Below, in pieces: positions 48,362 through 58,577 of a stretch of DNA of 64,000 bases. Every line of letters starts with the position of its first letter. The first letter of the stretch is position 1. Source of the stretch: Candidatus Tisiphia endosymbiont of Dascillus cervinus (GTDB taxonomy: Bacteria; Pseudomonadota; Alphaproteobacteria; Rickettsiales; Rickettsiaceae). The DNA is taken from assembly GCF_964026405.1 (NCBI RefSeq), contig NZ_OZ032146.1:1178001-1242000 (forward strand). The letters are read 5' to 3'. The position numbers and the translations under genes were made by a program. Below the pieces are notes generated by a model, which saw only the letters and a program-made list of their open reading frames with translations, did not search any database and was not told the origin of the DNA.

Positions 48362-49222
48362 CTATTTACTTCGTATTTGTAACATCCCCAAAAAGAGTAA
48401 AAAATAGGCAAACATCTGTATAAAAAATAGCATGCTACTCAATGCTGGTAAAAATATAACAATAATAGGTTGTAATAAAATGGTCACTCCACTTGAAAAT
48501 AATACTATCCTAGTGCATGTTTGCCAAGAGGATTTAGGGCCAAAATACTTAGTTAACAGATATACTAATATGATAATAAAGATTTTTTCGAATAAAATCA
48601 TTACAAAACGATAGACTATCATTATCGGCATTAAAATGTAAATAAATACCTTCGGTGCTTGTGTAAGGATCTCAGAAAAATGCTTTTTAATGACTTCTTC
48701 AGTTAGAATTTTTTGATCAGAAGTAAATAATTTAGAATATCCAATACTAAATGCACTCTTTTTTTTATCAGTTATTTCAATCGTAGTAAGGGTTATATTA
48801 TTGCTACTAAAGAGGATAGGAACTTTAATTTTCTCGCTATAAGGTAGTTGATTCTTTGAGTCTATAACAGCAATTTTATTACCATTTTCATCGAGTAAAT
48901 ATATAGCTTCATCTTGATCAACTAAAATTTTACTACCATCATAATAGATTTCCGGTAACTGTTTTAATATATATTCAATAGTTGTGGTGCTTTTTGTAGA
49001 GCGGTTTTCAGTAAAATAATCCGTCAAAGCTAACAAATAATTAAATATAAAAAGACAGAAAATCAATGATGATATAAAAGATACAGTAAATATGTATTTA
49101 ATTCCATACCCTGTATATGATCTATAAACATCTTGGTAAAAATTTATTGAACTGATTGATAACCGTAATTGATGAAATAAAGTAGTAAACCACGAGAAAA
49201 CGGATAATAGTTTTGTTGTCAT
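48362..49222 (-). CDS. DUF1189-like integral membrane protein
   Basis: Unknown function. 286 residues with one N-terminal transmembrane segment (FTVSFISSLIFCLFIFNYLL), a 110-residue extracytoplasmic domain rich in beta strands (from TKSTTTIEYILKQLPEIYY to KSAFSIGYSKLF), then three or four C-terminal transmembrane segments. This layout and the LPEIYYDGSKILVDQ-like block are those of DUF1189 proteins. It is divergent from tkt with 105 bases between them, where both promoters must lie. Confidence 0.75.
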   Translation of the reverse strand: MTTKLLSVFSWFTTLFHQLRLSISSINFYQDVYRSYTGYGIKYIFTVSFISSLIFCLFIFNYLLALTDYFTENRSTKSTTTIEYILKQLPEIYYDGSKILVDQDEAIYLLDENGNKIAVIDSKNQLPYSEKIKVPILFSSNNITLTTIEITDKKKSAFSIGYSKLFTSDQKILTEEVIKKHFSEILTQAPKVFIYILMPIMIVYRFVMILFEKIFIIILVYLLTKYFGPKSSWQTCTRIVLFSSGVTILLQPIIVIFLPALSSMLFFIQMFAYFLLFLGMLQIRSK

Positions 49223-49327
49223 AATATCTATTTTGATGTAGATTCATAAAAAATTTTTATCAATATATTCCAATTCTTAAAACTAGAAAAGTATATATCT
49301 TTTAACATAAAAGCGATATTTATCATA

Positions 49328-51337
49328 ATGAAGTTTAATAAAATACCAAAATATTCAGAAGAATATTGTAAACTAAGTGACTGTATTAGAGTTTTAGCAA
49401 GTGATAGCATAGAACATGCCAAGTCAGGGCATCCGGGTATGGTACTTGGCATGGCAGATGTGATGACAGTTTTAGTGTTTGATTTTCTTAAATTCAATCC
49501 TAATGATCCAACTTGGTTTGACCGTGATCGCCTAGTTCTATCAGCTGGGCATGGATCTATGTTACTTTATAGTTTTTATTATTTAACAAATTATAAAAAT
49601 TTTCACTTAGAAGATTTAAAACAATTTCGCAAATTACATTCAAAAACTCCTGGACATCCAGAATATGGAGCATATGAAGCTATTGAAGCTACTACAGGAC
49701 CTTTAGGCCAGGGATTTGCCACTTCAGTGGGTATGGCTATTGGTCAAAAAAAATATCAACAAAAATTGGGCAAAAATCTTAGTGATCATAAAATTTACTG
49801 TATAATTGGAGATGGATGCCTAATGGAAGGTATAAGCTACGAGGCTGCTTCTTTAGCTGGACATTTATGCCTTAATAACCTAATAGTTTTATTTGATGAT
49901 AATAAAATTTCCATCGATGGCTCTACCAACCTTACCGTATCTGAAGACCATTTGCTTAAATTTACTGCCATGGGTTGGATTACCGAATCTATAGATGGGC
50001 ATGATTTTGAGCAAATTAATGCCAGCTTAACTAGGGCAAAAAATTCTGATAAACCCTACTTCATTGCCTGTCGTACTTTAATTGCCAAAGGTTCTATTAA
50101 CAAGGTAAATTCAAATGCAGCCCATGGTTCGCCCCTTGGCAAAGATGAAGTTAAATTGCTAAAAGAAAATTTAGGTTTTAAGGATGAAGAGTTCGGACTA
50201 CCAAAAGAATTAAAAGACCTATGGGACATCGCTTGGCTAAGAAATCAAGTGAGTTATAATAATTGGCAGGAAAACTTTGTTGATATAAGTCAAGAACAAA
50301 AAGCGTATTTTGCTAGACCTAATATCGATTGTTCTTTTCTTGATAATATACCTATCCCGGTAAAAGATGAAGCAACCCGTAATTCATCCGGTAGAATTGT
50401 AGAAGAATTAAGCAAACTATCTGATAAAATTATTTTTGGGTCAGCTGATTTATCATTATCCAATAATATCAAAAATAATCATAGTAAAGTAATCAGTAAA
50501 GATGATTTTAGCGGCAACTACATCCATTATGGTGTTCGTGAGAATGCTATGGGTTCTATCATGAACGGACTGTCATTATCAGGATTTTTGCCTGTAGGTG
50601 CTACTTTTCTAGCCTTTTCTGATTATATGAAGCCAAGTATGCGACTTTCTGCTATTATGCAGCAACAAGTAATCTATATAATGACTCATGATTCAATCGG
50701 TGTAGGAGAAGACGGCCCTACTCACCAACCAGTTGAGCATCTAGCATCCCTCCGAAGCTTACCAAATATGATGGTACTACGCCCTGCAGACTATATAGAA
50801 ACAGCCGAGTCCTGGCGAATTGCACTATCTAATAAACAAGGACCTTCTGTTCTTACTTTAACAAGACAAGCTGTCCCTCAAATTATTAAGATTCAAAATG
50901 GGGAAAATCAAATAGTTAGCCACATTAGTTCACAAAATTTATACTCTAAAGGTGGGTATATATTGTCAGGAAATAGTCAAGAAAAAGTAGATGTTACTAT
51001 CTTTGCCACGGGTTCTGAATTATCAATTGCTCTAAAAGTACAAGAGCTGCTAACTAACCATGGTTTTAAAGCTGAGGTCATATCAATATTATGTTTTGAG
51101 CTATTTTTTAAACAAAAACCTAGCTATATCCAAAATATTTTATCTAGGGGTAACTTAAAAGTGGCTATAGAAGCTGCAAGTAGCTTTGGCTGGCATCGAA
51201 TCATTGGAGAAAACGACATGTTCTTTGGCATGGAGCAATTTGGTCTATCTGCTCCCTCTACTGATTTATACTCATATTTTGGGCTTACTGCCTCAAATAT
51301 TCTAAAAAAGATTATGGCAAAAATTAAGGGGATGTAA
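49328..51337 (+). CDS. tkt: Transketolase
   Basis: Thiamine-diphosphate enzyme moving two-carbon units in the non-oxidative pentose phosphate pathway. Full length (669). Motifs: AKSGHPGMVLGMAD, DRLVLSAGHGSMLLY, the thiamine-binding GDGCLMEGISYEAASLAG with DDNKISIDG, and GVGEDGPTHQPVEHL for substrate. No frameshift seen. As I recall most classical Rickettsia lack this enzyme, so its presence hints at a less reduced lineage. Confidence 0.95.
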   Translation: MKFNKIPKYSEEYCKLSDCIRVLASDSIEHAKSGHPGMVLGMADVMTVLVFDFLKFNPNDPTWFDRDRLVLSAGHGSMLLYSFYYLTNYKNFHLEDLKQFRKLHSKTPGHPEYGAYEAIEATTGPLGQGFATSVGMAIGQKKYQQKLGKNLSDHKIYCIIGDGCLMEGISYEAASLAGHLCLNNLIVLFDDNKISIDGSTNLTVSEDHLLKFTAMGWITESIDGHDFEQINASLTRAKNSDKPYFIACRTLIAKGSINKVNSNAAHGSPLGKDEVKLLKENLGFKDEEFGLPKELKDLWDIAWLRNQVSYNNWQENFVDISQEQKAYFARPNIDCSFLDNIPIPVKDEATRNSSGRIVEELSKLSDKIIFGSADLSLSNNIKNNHSKVISKDDFSGNYIHYGVRENAMGSIMNGLSLSGFLPVGATFLAFSDYMKPSMRLSAIMQQQVIYIMTHDSIGVGEDGPTHQPVEHLASLRSLPNMMVLRPADYIETAESWRIALSNKQGPSVLTLTRQAVPQIIKIQNGENQIVSHISSQNLYSKGGYILSGNSQEKVDVTIFATGSELSIALKVQELLTNHGFKAEVISILCFELFFKQKPSYIQNILSRGNLKVAIEAASSFGWHRIIGENDMFFGMEQFGLSAPSTDLYSYFGLTASNILKKIMAKIKGM

Positions 51338-51343
51338 AAAAGG

Positions 51344-51486
51344 CATCATTGCAAGTAGGCGAAAGCAACTAAGCAATCCTTAAAAGTGATTAGAAATGGA
51401 TTGCTTAGTCACTACTATAAACCTCAGTTTTGGATTAATTTCATTAATCCGAAATTGAGGTTATAAAGTAGTTCCTCGCAATGATG
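51344..51486. repeat. Palindromic repeat with a second palindrome nested inside
   Basis: The outer unit ('gcatcattgcaag'...'cctcgcaatgatgg', related to the glyS repeat) is interrupted at about 51416-51467 by an inner inverted repeat: 'ataaacctcagttttggatt' and its inverse 'aatccgaaattgaggttat'. Nesting shows the order in which the two families moved. Confidence 0.78.
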
Positions 51487-51554
51487 GTATGGACTCCGTC
51501 CAAACCCATCAATGGACTTCGTCCATATATGACTTTGAGATCGATTATTAAGAA

Positions 51555-53530
51555 TTACATGCCTTCAGAGTCAAAACCACTACTAGACTCTCCCAGTAAG
51601 CTTTGGTATGCTGCAATGGGATCATCAAAATATTTAGAGCATGTCTCTGACAGACCTAAAGCATCTAACATATCCTCAACTACTTCCTTAACTTGCTGTT
51701 TTTGCAATTTTGTTGCTTGTTCTTCTTGTTGATGTTTCATCTCCATAATAAATTGTTTGTCTTGTTCAGTTAATTGCTCGGTACTATGCTGACTAGCAAA
51801 ATCTTGCATCTTTTTAGTTTGTCGTAGTGCATTAATCATAATTTGGTATTCTGTCGCTAAAGGGCTACGCTCAGCATATTCAGGTAGATAGTTCCTAATA
51901 TTCTCCAAAAATAACTTATTAATTTCAGCAAATACTTTTTGTTGTGCATGTGTGGTTTTGCTAAAATCCATATCCATCTCACACGCTATAAATTCTAAAA
52001 GCTCCTTGGATAGACCTTTTTTTTCACATTTTACTATTAACTTATCAACAATGTGTTGAATAAAGTCTCCAATATTATTGTCAGTAATCTCCTCTTTTGT
52101 CTCAGATTCCCGTGATGTAAAGTTATTTATAAATAGAGAGCTAACCTTTGGTAAAGTATGGATTACTTGAGTGAAGGTTCCTTGATTACAAGCAGACTTA
52201 TTAGGACCATACGCTGTCGCAGCTATATATAATTGCATAGCCAACTCCGACATTTTATTTACCTTCCATACCTCTTCTACAGAACAGTGGTTTAAATCTT
52301 GAAACAAGTCTTTTATTTGCTGCTGAGTAGCATTACAGTTAGTAAGTAAATTATGGCATGCCTCTTGACTTTTAAGCTCTTCTATTGTTAGTTCATCTTT
52401 ATTAAGTAGTTGTTTAATTTTAGTTAGAATACTTAAAACTTTTGACTCATCTGTCTCTATAGTGAAATATGTAGATAGAAAGCTAACACATAATTCTTGT
52501 ATTTCTTGCTTATTAGGATAATTACTATCAATGAATAGCTTAACAGCTCCTATCGCTTTAGGTAACTGTAGATTCTTCCCATGCAGGTAATCATAACAAT
52601 AACTATAATTAGCATAAGTTCCATCATATTTACCATCAACATCAGTTTTTACATAAAGATTCTTTAAGATATTGACCGCTTTTTCTATTATTGCTTGCAT
52701 AGCTTTCTTGTTATCTTGTAGATAATTTAGTTTATCTTCTTCTGGTATTTTATCAAAAATATCCTTTTTCCTATCTTCAGGTAAATTGGGCAATAGAAAG
52801 GGGGTATATTCTGGTTTGCTTGTAATATTTGACAAGTCTGCTATTCTTGTTATAGTTTGCTTTGCAGCTTGATCTAATTGTTTATCAAATTGTTCATCAG
52901 AAGCTTTCAATTGTTCTAACAAATCCTTGATGAAGGAGTTTGTTGCTCTTACTAATGTACTATTATGTACAGATTGAGAGTCATTAACAATAGCTTGTAG
53001 ATCATTACGTAATTCGCGTGGAATGTATCCATGTTCGAATAACAATTTTTGAATATTCGGTCTATCCATATAATAGTTAGTAATAGTCTGTCCTTGAATA
53101 GGTCCATTAATTGAAAACGAATAGGTCTCATCGGTATGTTTAAGTAAATATTCAACTATACTGTCATAACTATGACCTGCTAGTACCATGCTTGCAAACC
53201 ATGCATCTTTTGCTTTTTGGTCTAAATTTAAATTAGAGGTCTTTTTACTGTTAATGAGTTTAATAAACATAAATAAGTAATTCCAGGCTTTGTTATTACA
53301 TTCAACCTCAATAGGTCTTCCGTTAAGCTTAATATTTTCTGCAAAACTTTCAAATGCCTCATTGGTGATATTATGCTGTTTATTTGCTAAATTAACATTC
53401 CAAACTTTATCATTATACTTAAGGACTTCACCTAATTTTTTAACTTCTTCATCTTTTATATCATATTCCTTTAAGTCAAGAAGACCGCTACTAAGCCTAT
53501 TATTTTTTCTAATAACTCTTTAAAACTCAT
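51555..53530 (-). CDS. Large unknown helical protein, possible effector, 5' frameshift
   Basis: No family recognised. The main frame (53270 to 51555) encodes 571 residues, mostly helical, with Gln/Lys/Asp-rich stretches and a Ser-rich end (GESSSGFDSEGM). It stays open upstream to about 53480, adding residues that include LGEVLKYNDKVWNVNL and NEAFESFAENIKLNG, which look like RI-type leucine-rich repeats. A better start, MSFKELLEKI at 53530, is in another phase, so a small indel near 53490 separates it. Whether the gene is expressed is unclear. No signal peptide or transmembrane segment is seen. Confidence 0.5.
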
Positions 53531-53692
53531 AATTTTTACCTTTTTAGAACCGTTGCAAACGGATAATAGCGACTTTCTATAGCTTGTCAAGAAGATTATA
53601 AAAATTATTGCATAACACTTTCAGTTCCTGATTTAACTGTTTTAATTACAGGTGGATTGTTAAAAGATACTGATTTTTCGGTGATTATATAT

Positions 53693-54244
53693 TTATTCCC
53701 CTATATCAACCAAAATTACATAGACAGGAACAGCAGGAAAATGTCTTTTTAATCGTTCAATATCGTAAACAAGTTGTTCTCCATAAGAGACACCTGTTGA
53801 CATTTGTTGTTGTAAATTATGACATAGTACTATTTCTATTCCTACATCCGCCTTACCTTCATTGAAAAAATACTGGAATTTTGCCAAATCATAAAACATA
53901 AAAGCATATTTGCCAAATTGAACTTCAATTAAAACTCTATCCTTTACAAAATCTATTTGTTTATATGAATTTGATATAACCTTGTCGTGATTTGGTATAA
54001 CAATATCATATTTGTCTATTATTTCATGAAACCCTCTTGAGTTAAACTGTTGAGTGAAAGCATTATTTAATTCTTTTGGCGAATAAAACATCTTTCCTTC
54101 GCTTGTTTTTTCTTTACTAACCTTATTTTTCTTTATGTCATTTATCGTTTTTATTGATTCATGAACCTCTTGAAAAATTTGGGGATAATCAACTTGTAAA
54201 ATTTGTCTTCCCCCAAGATGAGAATATTCATAAACTATTTTCAT
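53693..54244 (-). CDS. Type II restriction endonuclease, BglII/BstYI family
   Basis: 183 residues from ATG 54244, one base after the methyltransferase stop (TAA-T-ATG). An upstream ATG at 54277 lies inside the methyltransferase frame. The N-terminus YEYSHLGG and the segment KEKTSEGKMFYSPKELNNAF match BstYI as I remember it. The catalytic block IDFVKDRVLIEVQFGKYAF carries the Asp...Glu-x-Gln signature of BglII/BstYI, a variant of PD-(D/E)XK. STGVSYGEQLVYDI and PVYVILVDIG complete the fold. No frameshift seen, so it may be active. Family members cut GATC-centred sites; the exact site here is inferred only. Confidence 0.85.
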   Translation of the reverse strand: MKIVYEYSHLGGRQILQVDYPQIFQEVHESIKTINDIKKNKVSKEKTSEGKMFYSPKELNNAFTQQFNSRGFHEIIDKYDIVIPNHDKVISNSYKQIDFVKDRVLIEVQFGKYAFMFYDLAKFQYFFNEGKADVGIEIVLCHNLQQQMSTGVSYGEQLVYDIERLKRHFPAVPVYVILVDIGE

Positions 54245-54966
54245 ATTATATTGTTTCAGGTTCATAGACGGGTTCATTCATTTCTCTAACCCTAATAGTT
54301 CCGTTTAATGTTTCTTTAATTCGTTCTTTTGAAATATTTATATATTTCTTATCTATTTCTGCACCTATACATTTCCTAGAATTTTTTAGACTTGCAACAA
54401 AAGAGCTACCAGAACCAACAAAAGGATCTAAAACAATATCATTTTTTTTGTCATTGATAAAACCAACCTTTCAACTAAACCGACGGGAAATTGGCAAGGG
54501 TGTTCCGTTTTTTCTATATGATTACTTTTTACATTTGGAATATCCCAAACATCTGATGGATTTTTGCCTTTTGGATTGCAAGATAGTTCCCCTTTTTTGT
54601 TGCCTTTAAAATATTTTTTATTAGGATATTTTTGAGGTATCCTAACAGCATCTAAGTCAAAGTAATAATCGTTGGTTTTACTAAACCACATAATAGTTTC
54701 ATGTCTTCCAGAGAATCTTTTTGAAGCATGTAACCCATGTCCAAAATGCCAAATAACCCTATTTCTCATTTTCATTTTTAACTCTGAAAATATAGGATAT
54801 AATAAAATATCTAAAGGTATTACTTCTCCATTTTCTACATAATTACCGACTTGCCACAACAAATATGTCCATCATCTTTTAGCACCCTATAACACTCATT
54901 GATGACTTTTTTTTGCCAATTATAATATTTATTAATATCTGATTTTTTTTCGTATTCCTTACCTAT

Positions 54967-56077
54967 CAAAACTTACGCTATGTAAGGTTCTAAATAGCGT
55001 AAAGAGGGTGAACGTAACTGCTGTTGCATATAATGATCTAAAAGCCCTAACTTTATTTGATAAACCGTCTTACCTATTTTGTGTGCAGTTCTTTTTAGAA
55101 AAGCCCACACTAAAAATGCACAACTAATGTGATTACGCTGGATGCGTTGTTTTCTGCATTGGCATCGTTCTATACCGGTAAGTTGCTTGATTTCTCTATG
55201 CATGCTCTCAATTACCCAACGAAAGCCACACTCATCTTGTACGGCTTTAGAAGATTTTTGAGTTTTGTTATTGGTAACAATATAATCAACTCTGTTGGTA
55301 GAAACAGTAAGTTTAAACAAATTAACATGCTTATCTTTTGCAAAGCCCTTTATATGAATCTCCACTCCGCTCTTAATTTCCTCATCTGAAAACGTTAACT
55401 TGCTAACAGCTTTATAAGGCTTAGAAGAGGAAGTTTTAGTAACGTTTCTATTTGCTTTAATAGGAGCATAATAATATTTACCCAAGGAATCAACATGTTG
55501 CATAATTTTATGCGTAGCATACCATGTGTCAAAAAGCACAGTTTGAAAAGGAATCTTTTTGCTATACACAGCATTATTTAACATATTTAATAGGTGTTCT
55601 ACTTTTGTCGCTCCATCATGTTCGGGCGAAAAAATTCGGTAATCTATTACCCAAAACTTATTAATATCCGGATTATAATATACCAAACTTACTACTCCTA
55701 TACCAGTAGTAATACCACCTGTAGCCCCACTGTACTGTGATCTAGCAATTTCTATTTTCTTGGTATTTCTTTTATTTAACACCGTATCATCAAATATTGT
55801 ATATCCGTTAGACGATAAAATAACATCATCCTTAATATGTTCCCATAACAAAGAAGGTGTATATTTTTCATTTTTTAAAAATCTATTAATAACATCATGG
55901 CTACATTTTTTGGCATGTTCAGCATAGTAGGTCAAACTATAATTCTTTTGACTCACTATTAGAAATTGACAGTAATCTGTCCTATTAACTGGTATTGCTT
56001 GCAATTTTATCCTCTTGGCATTTGTAAATTATACTCAACATAATGTACCATTTTTTTTTCTCATAGCGTAAGTTTTG
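54967..56077 (-). mobile_element. Complete copy D of the CAAAACTT insertion sequence
   Basis: 1,111 bases with the usual terminal repeats and 4-bp duplication CTAT (54963-54966 and 56078-56081). It interrupts the methyltransferase gene right after its TSPPYN motif. Confidence 0.94.
54973..56004 (-). CDS. Transposase of IS copy D (DDE, IS701/IS4-like)
   Basis: 343 residues, differing from copies B and C at one residue (Pro65 to Ser in VILSxNGYT, from a single base). All catalytic candidates are kept, so the copy may be active. Confidence 0.9.
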   Translation of the reverse strand: MQAIPVNRTDYCQFLIVSQKNYSLTYYAEHAKKCSHDVINRFLKNEKYTPSLLWEHIKDDVILSSNGYTIFDDTVLNKRNTKKIEIARSQYSGATGGITTGIGVVSLVYYNPDINKFWVIDYRIFSPEHDGATKVEHLLNMLNNAVYSKKIPFQTVLFDTWYATHKIMQHVDSLGKYYYAPIKANRNVTKTSSSKPYKAVSKLTFSDEEIKSGVEIHIKGFAKDKHVNLFKLTVSTNRVDYIVTNNKTQKSSKAVQDECGFRWVIESMHREIKQLTGIERCQCRKQRIQRNHISCAFLVWAFLKRTAHKIGKTVYQIKLGLLDHYMQQQLRSPSLRYLEPYIA

Positions 56078-56414
56078 CTATATTATATGGTGGTGATGTT
56101 ATTATTAAGTTTATACTGTTATCTGGAATTTGTTCTAATAACTTCATGCAATCACCTTCAAATAGAGTTGCTTGATTATTTAAATCAAAACTATTTTTCA
56201 AGATATTATGTTTTTGTTTTTGATAAGACAACTTATTCACAATTTCACTAAAGCTATGATTCTTTTCCTGTATTTCAGATATTCTAATTGCTTCTTGTAC
56301 CATATTCTAGAAAATTAAAGTTTTATAAGTTAGTTTAGTATTAGATAAATTACTTAGAAATTCAACAAATCTTTCGTATTTATATGAAAAACCATTAGCT
56401 TGTTAACTTCTAGT

Positions 56415-57677
56415 TTAAACATAAATCGAGAAATTATCTACTAACTTTTTAACTTGCTTGCGAGTTTCTTGCTCACAATCACTGTTATCTTGCGTAGCTT
56501 TCAACCCATCTAATACGTTGCAAATCATCTCGCCAACTTCTATAAACTCCTTTTCTTTGAAACCTCTAGTGGTGCATGCTGGAGTACCAAGCCTAATACC
56601 AGAAGTAATGAACGGTGAAGTTGTATCAAATGGTATAGCATTTTTATTACAGGTTATGCCGGCTCTTTCAAGCGAATCTGCGGCCATCTTACCAGTTATA
56701 CCATATTTTCGTATGTCCACTAATACTATATGATTATCAGTGCCATTAGTTAAAATATCATAGCCTCTTGCCATTAAACTGTTACCAAGAGCTTTTGCAT
56801 TACTCATAACCTGTTTTATATAAAGATGATAGTCTGGTTTTAAGGCTTCCAAAAATGCTACTGCTTTTGCTGCAACAATATGCATTAACGGTCCACCTTG
56901 CATGCCAGGAAATAAAGCAGAATTTATCTTTTTGCCCAATTCCTCATCGTTTGAAAGAATAATACCACCACGTGGACCACGCAGAGTTTTATGAGTAGTA
57001 GAGGTAACAGCATGAGCATAAGGTAAGGGACTTGGATGTTCGTTTGTAGCAACAAGTCCTGCAATATGGGCAATGTCCGCTAGTAAATATGCCCCTACTC
57101 TATCAGCAATTTCCCTAAATTTGCTAAAATCTAATTGACGTGAATAAGCAGAATAGCCAGCTATAATCAATTTAGGTTTATGCTGCACGACCATTTGCTC
57201 TATTTGTGAATAATCAATTAAGAAAGTTTCTTTATTCACCGAATAGGACACAGAGTTAAACCATTTACCAGACAAGTTAGGGGAAGCACCATGAGTCAAA
57301 TGCCCCCCTGTATCTAGCGACATACCAAGTATGGTGTCATGTGGTTTTAATAGGGCTAAAAATACTGCCTGATTAGCCTGAGAGCCGGAATGAGGCTGAA
57401 CGTTAGCATAGTTACAATTAAATAGTTTTTTTACTCGTTCTATCGCTAAAAGCTCAGCTTTATCAACCTCTTCACAACCATTATAATAGCGTTTTCCAAA
57501 ATATCCTTCAGCATATTTATTGGTAAGAACTGACCCTTGTGCTTCTAATACTGCCGGGCTTACAAAATTTTCAGAAGCAATCAATTCGATAAAATCATGC
57601 TGACGCTTTTTTTCAGCATTAATAATTTGGTATATTTCATTATCTGTTTCAGATAATTTATTAGGACAAATAGTCAT
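56415..57677 (-). CDS. glyA: Serine hydroxymethyltransferase
   Basis: PLP enzyme interconverting serine and glycine with one-carbon transfer to folate. Motifs: [52 protein letters not shown], the PLP-lysine motif [15 protein letters not shown] and [17 protein letters not shown]. 420 residues, full length, apparently intact. Confidence 0.97.
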   Translation of the reverse strand: MTICPNKLSETDNEIYQIINAEKKRQHDFIELIASENFVSPAVLEAQGSVLTNKYAEGYFGKRYYNGCEEVDKAELLAIERVKKLFNCNYANVQPHSGSQANQAVFLALLKPHDTILGMSLDTGGHLTHGASPNLSGKWFNSVSYSVNKETFLIDYSQIEQMVVQHKPKLIIAGYSAYSRQLDFSKFREIADRVGAYLLADIAHIAGLVATNEHPSPLPYAHAVTSTTHKTLRGPRGGIILSNDEELGKKINSALFPGMQGGPLMHIVAAKAVAFLEALKPDYHLYIKQVMSNAKALGNSLMARGYDILTNGTDNHIVLVDIRKYGITGKMAADSLERAGITCNKNAIPFDTTSPFITSGIRLGTPACTTRGFKEKEFIEVGEMICNVLDGLKATQDNSDCEQETRKQVKKLVDNFSIYV

Positions 57678-57790
57678 TGAGCTAACCTATAAGAAGTAAC
57701 TAATTTTTATCCCGAATTGGCTTTAATATAAGAAAAAATGCATTCTTAAAGCGGCTTTGCAAATGCATTTTAAACTTATAGACGTATATG

Positions 57791-57882
57791 TCTATTAGCG
57801 AGCGAACGTATGTGAGCGTGGCAATCCATGAAGCTTGTCATATAGATTGCTTCGTCGACCTACGGTCTCCTCGCAATGACGG
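57791..57882. repeat. 92-bp palindromic repeat, inverse of the 592-769 interior
   Basis: 'tctattagcgagcgaacgt' ... 'ggtctcctcgcaatgacgg' is the reverse complement of the interior of the element at 592-769. It lies between ialB and glyA. Upstream at about 57700-57716 there is a half copy of the 'tttatcccgaatt' palindrome. No gene is seen in 57678-57922. Confidence 0.8.
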
Positions 57883-57922
57883 TTTTTAGGCTAAAACTTT
57901 TTCGGTTTAGCTATAACTTAAT

Positions 57923-58462
57923 TTACTTCAACGCTTTCAAGCCTTCTTCAAGACCTTTCGTAGAGAGTGGAAGATTTACTTGTTGACCAGCTGAATTCAT
58001 TATCCCCACGATAGGATTAGCATCTTTTGATAAAATATCTTTAAGATCTTTATCTGATATTTCAGCAACAGCCTGACAAGAATCTTTTGTACAAGTAACG
58101 TACTTACCTGGAGCAACTAATTTTTGGAAACTAATAATTGACGTACCTGGAGCAACAGAAACATCAGTAGGAACTATTTGTATCATTTTTAAACTTTTTG
58201 CCTTACCACTACCCAAATAACCTATTTGATACACAGCTAACACTTGTTGTTTACCATCTTTATTAGTAGAGTTAATTGCTTGACTTAAAAAACAGACCTG
58301 TTTTTTTTCAGCATCTGTGGTGCAGTTAACTACCCAATCTGAAAATTTTTGCCCCTCTTTAACCGCAGCATCAACTCTACTAGGATTACCCAAAAATAAT
58401 CCCAAACCCATTACAGCAAGACCAGCTGTAACAAACAATGATTTTTTAATACAATTTGTCAT
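57923..58462 (-). CDS. ialB: Invasion-associated locus B (IalB) family protein
   Basis: Secreted or periplasmic protein of unknown biochemical role; in Bartonella IalB aids entry into erythrocytes. A signal peptide (KKSLFVTAGLAVMGLGLFLG) is cleaved around VDAA. The mature part has the family pattern FSDWVVNCTT...KQVCFLSQ, with two Cys pairs (NC, VC, TC, SC) likely forming disulfides, and ends with a conserved SAGQQVNLPLSTKGL. 179 residues. Confidence 0.88.
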   Translation of the reverse strand: MTNCIKKSLFVTAGLAVMGLGLFLGNPSRVDAAVKEGQKFSDWVVNCTTDAEKKQVCFLSQAINSTNKDGKQQVLAVYQIGYLGSGKAKSLKMIQIVPTDVSVAPGTSIISFQKLVAPGKYVTCTKDSCQAVAEISDKDLKDILSKDANPIVGIMNSAGQQVNLPLSTKGLEEGLKALK

Positions 58463-58492
58463 AATTCTACTTATTTAATTATTTAATATTAT

Positions 58493-58577
58493 TAGTGGAC
58501 AATGACAGATTCGAACTGCCACTCTTTCGTGAGCAAGGATGTCGTAATTTTAACACCTAATTTCTCTTTTTCAGTCC
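58493..58577 (-). pseudogene. Degenerate tRNA-like sequence, possibly tRNA-Leu(TAA)
   Basis: The minus strand has a good T arm (GGCAGTTCGAATCTGTC) and a 3' acceptor strand ATTGTCC-A-CTA. The putative 5' strand GGACTGA pairs only in part. A long variable arm (CTTGCTCACGAAAGAGTG) and a TTAAAAT segment would fit a leucine tRNA with anticodon TAA, but the anticodon stem and D arm are poor. It is 85 bases. A 42-base inverted repeat (ctagtccttaa...ttaaggactag) at 58585-58626 adjoins it. No other feature is seen in 58463-58868. Confidence 0.35.

Larger units (their letters stand above)
54246..56303 (-). pseudogene. Beta-class DNA methyltransferase of the BstYI-like system, destroyed
   Basis: Reading minus from ATG 56303: FEGDCMKLLEQIPDNSINLI followed by the catalytic TSPPY motif (typical of N4-cytosine or beta-class enzymes). 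IS copy D then interrupts. Removing it with one CTAT copy restores SPPYNIGKEYEKKSDINKYY. A frameshift near 54865 precedes LLWQVGNYVENGE and the central HASKRFSGRHETIMWFSKTN. A second near 54450 (T-run) precedes DIVLDPFVGSGSSFVASLKN, the SAM-binding motif I at the C-terminal side, as in the beta class. Three lesions make function very unlikely. Confidence 0.88.

Noticed and set aside
51481-51732. 83-residue plus-strand frame after tkt
   Set aside because: It lies antisense to the end of the large unknown protein and begins in a palindromic repeat.
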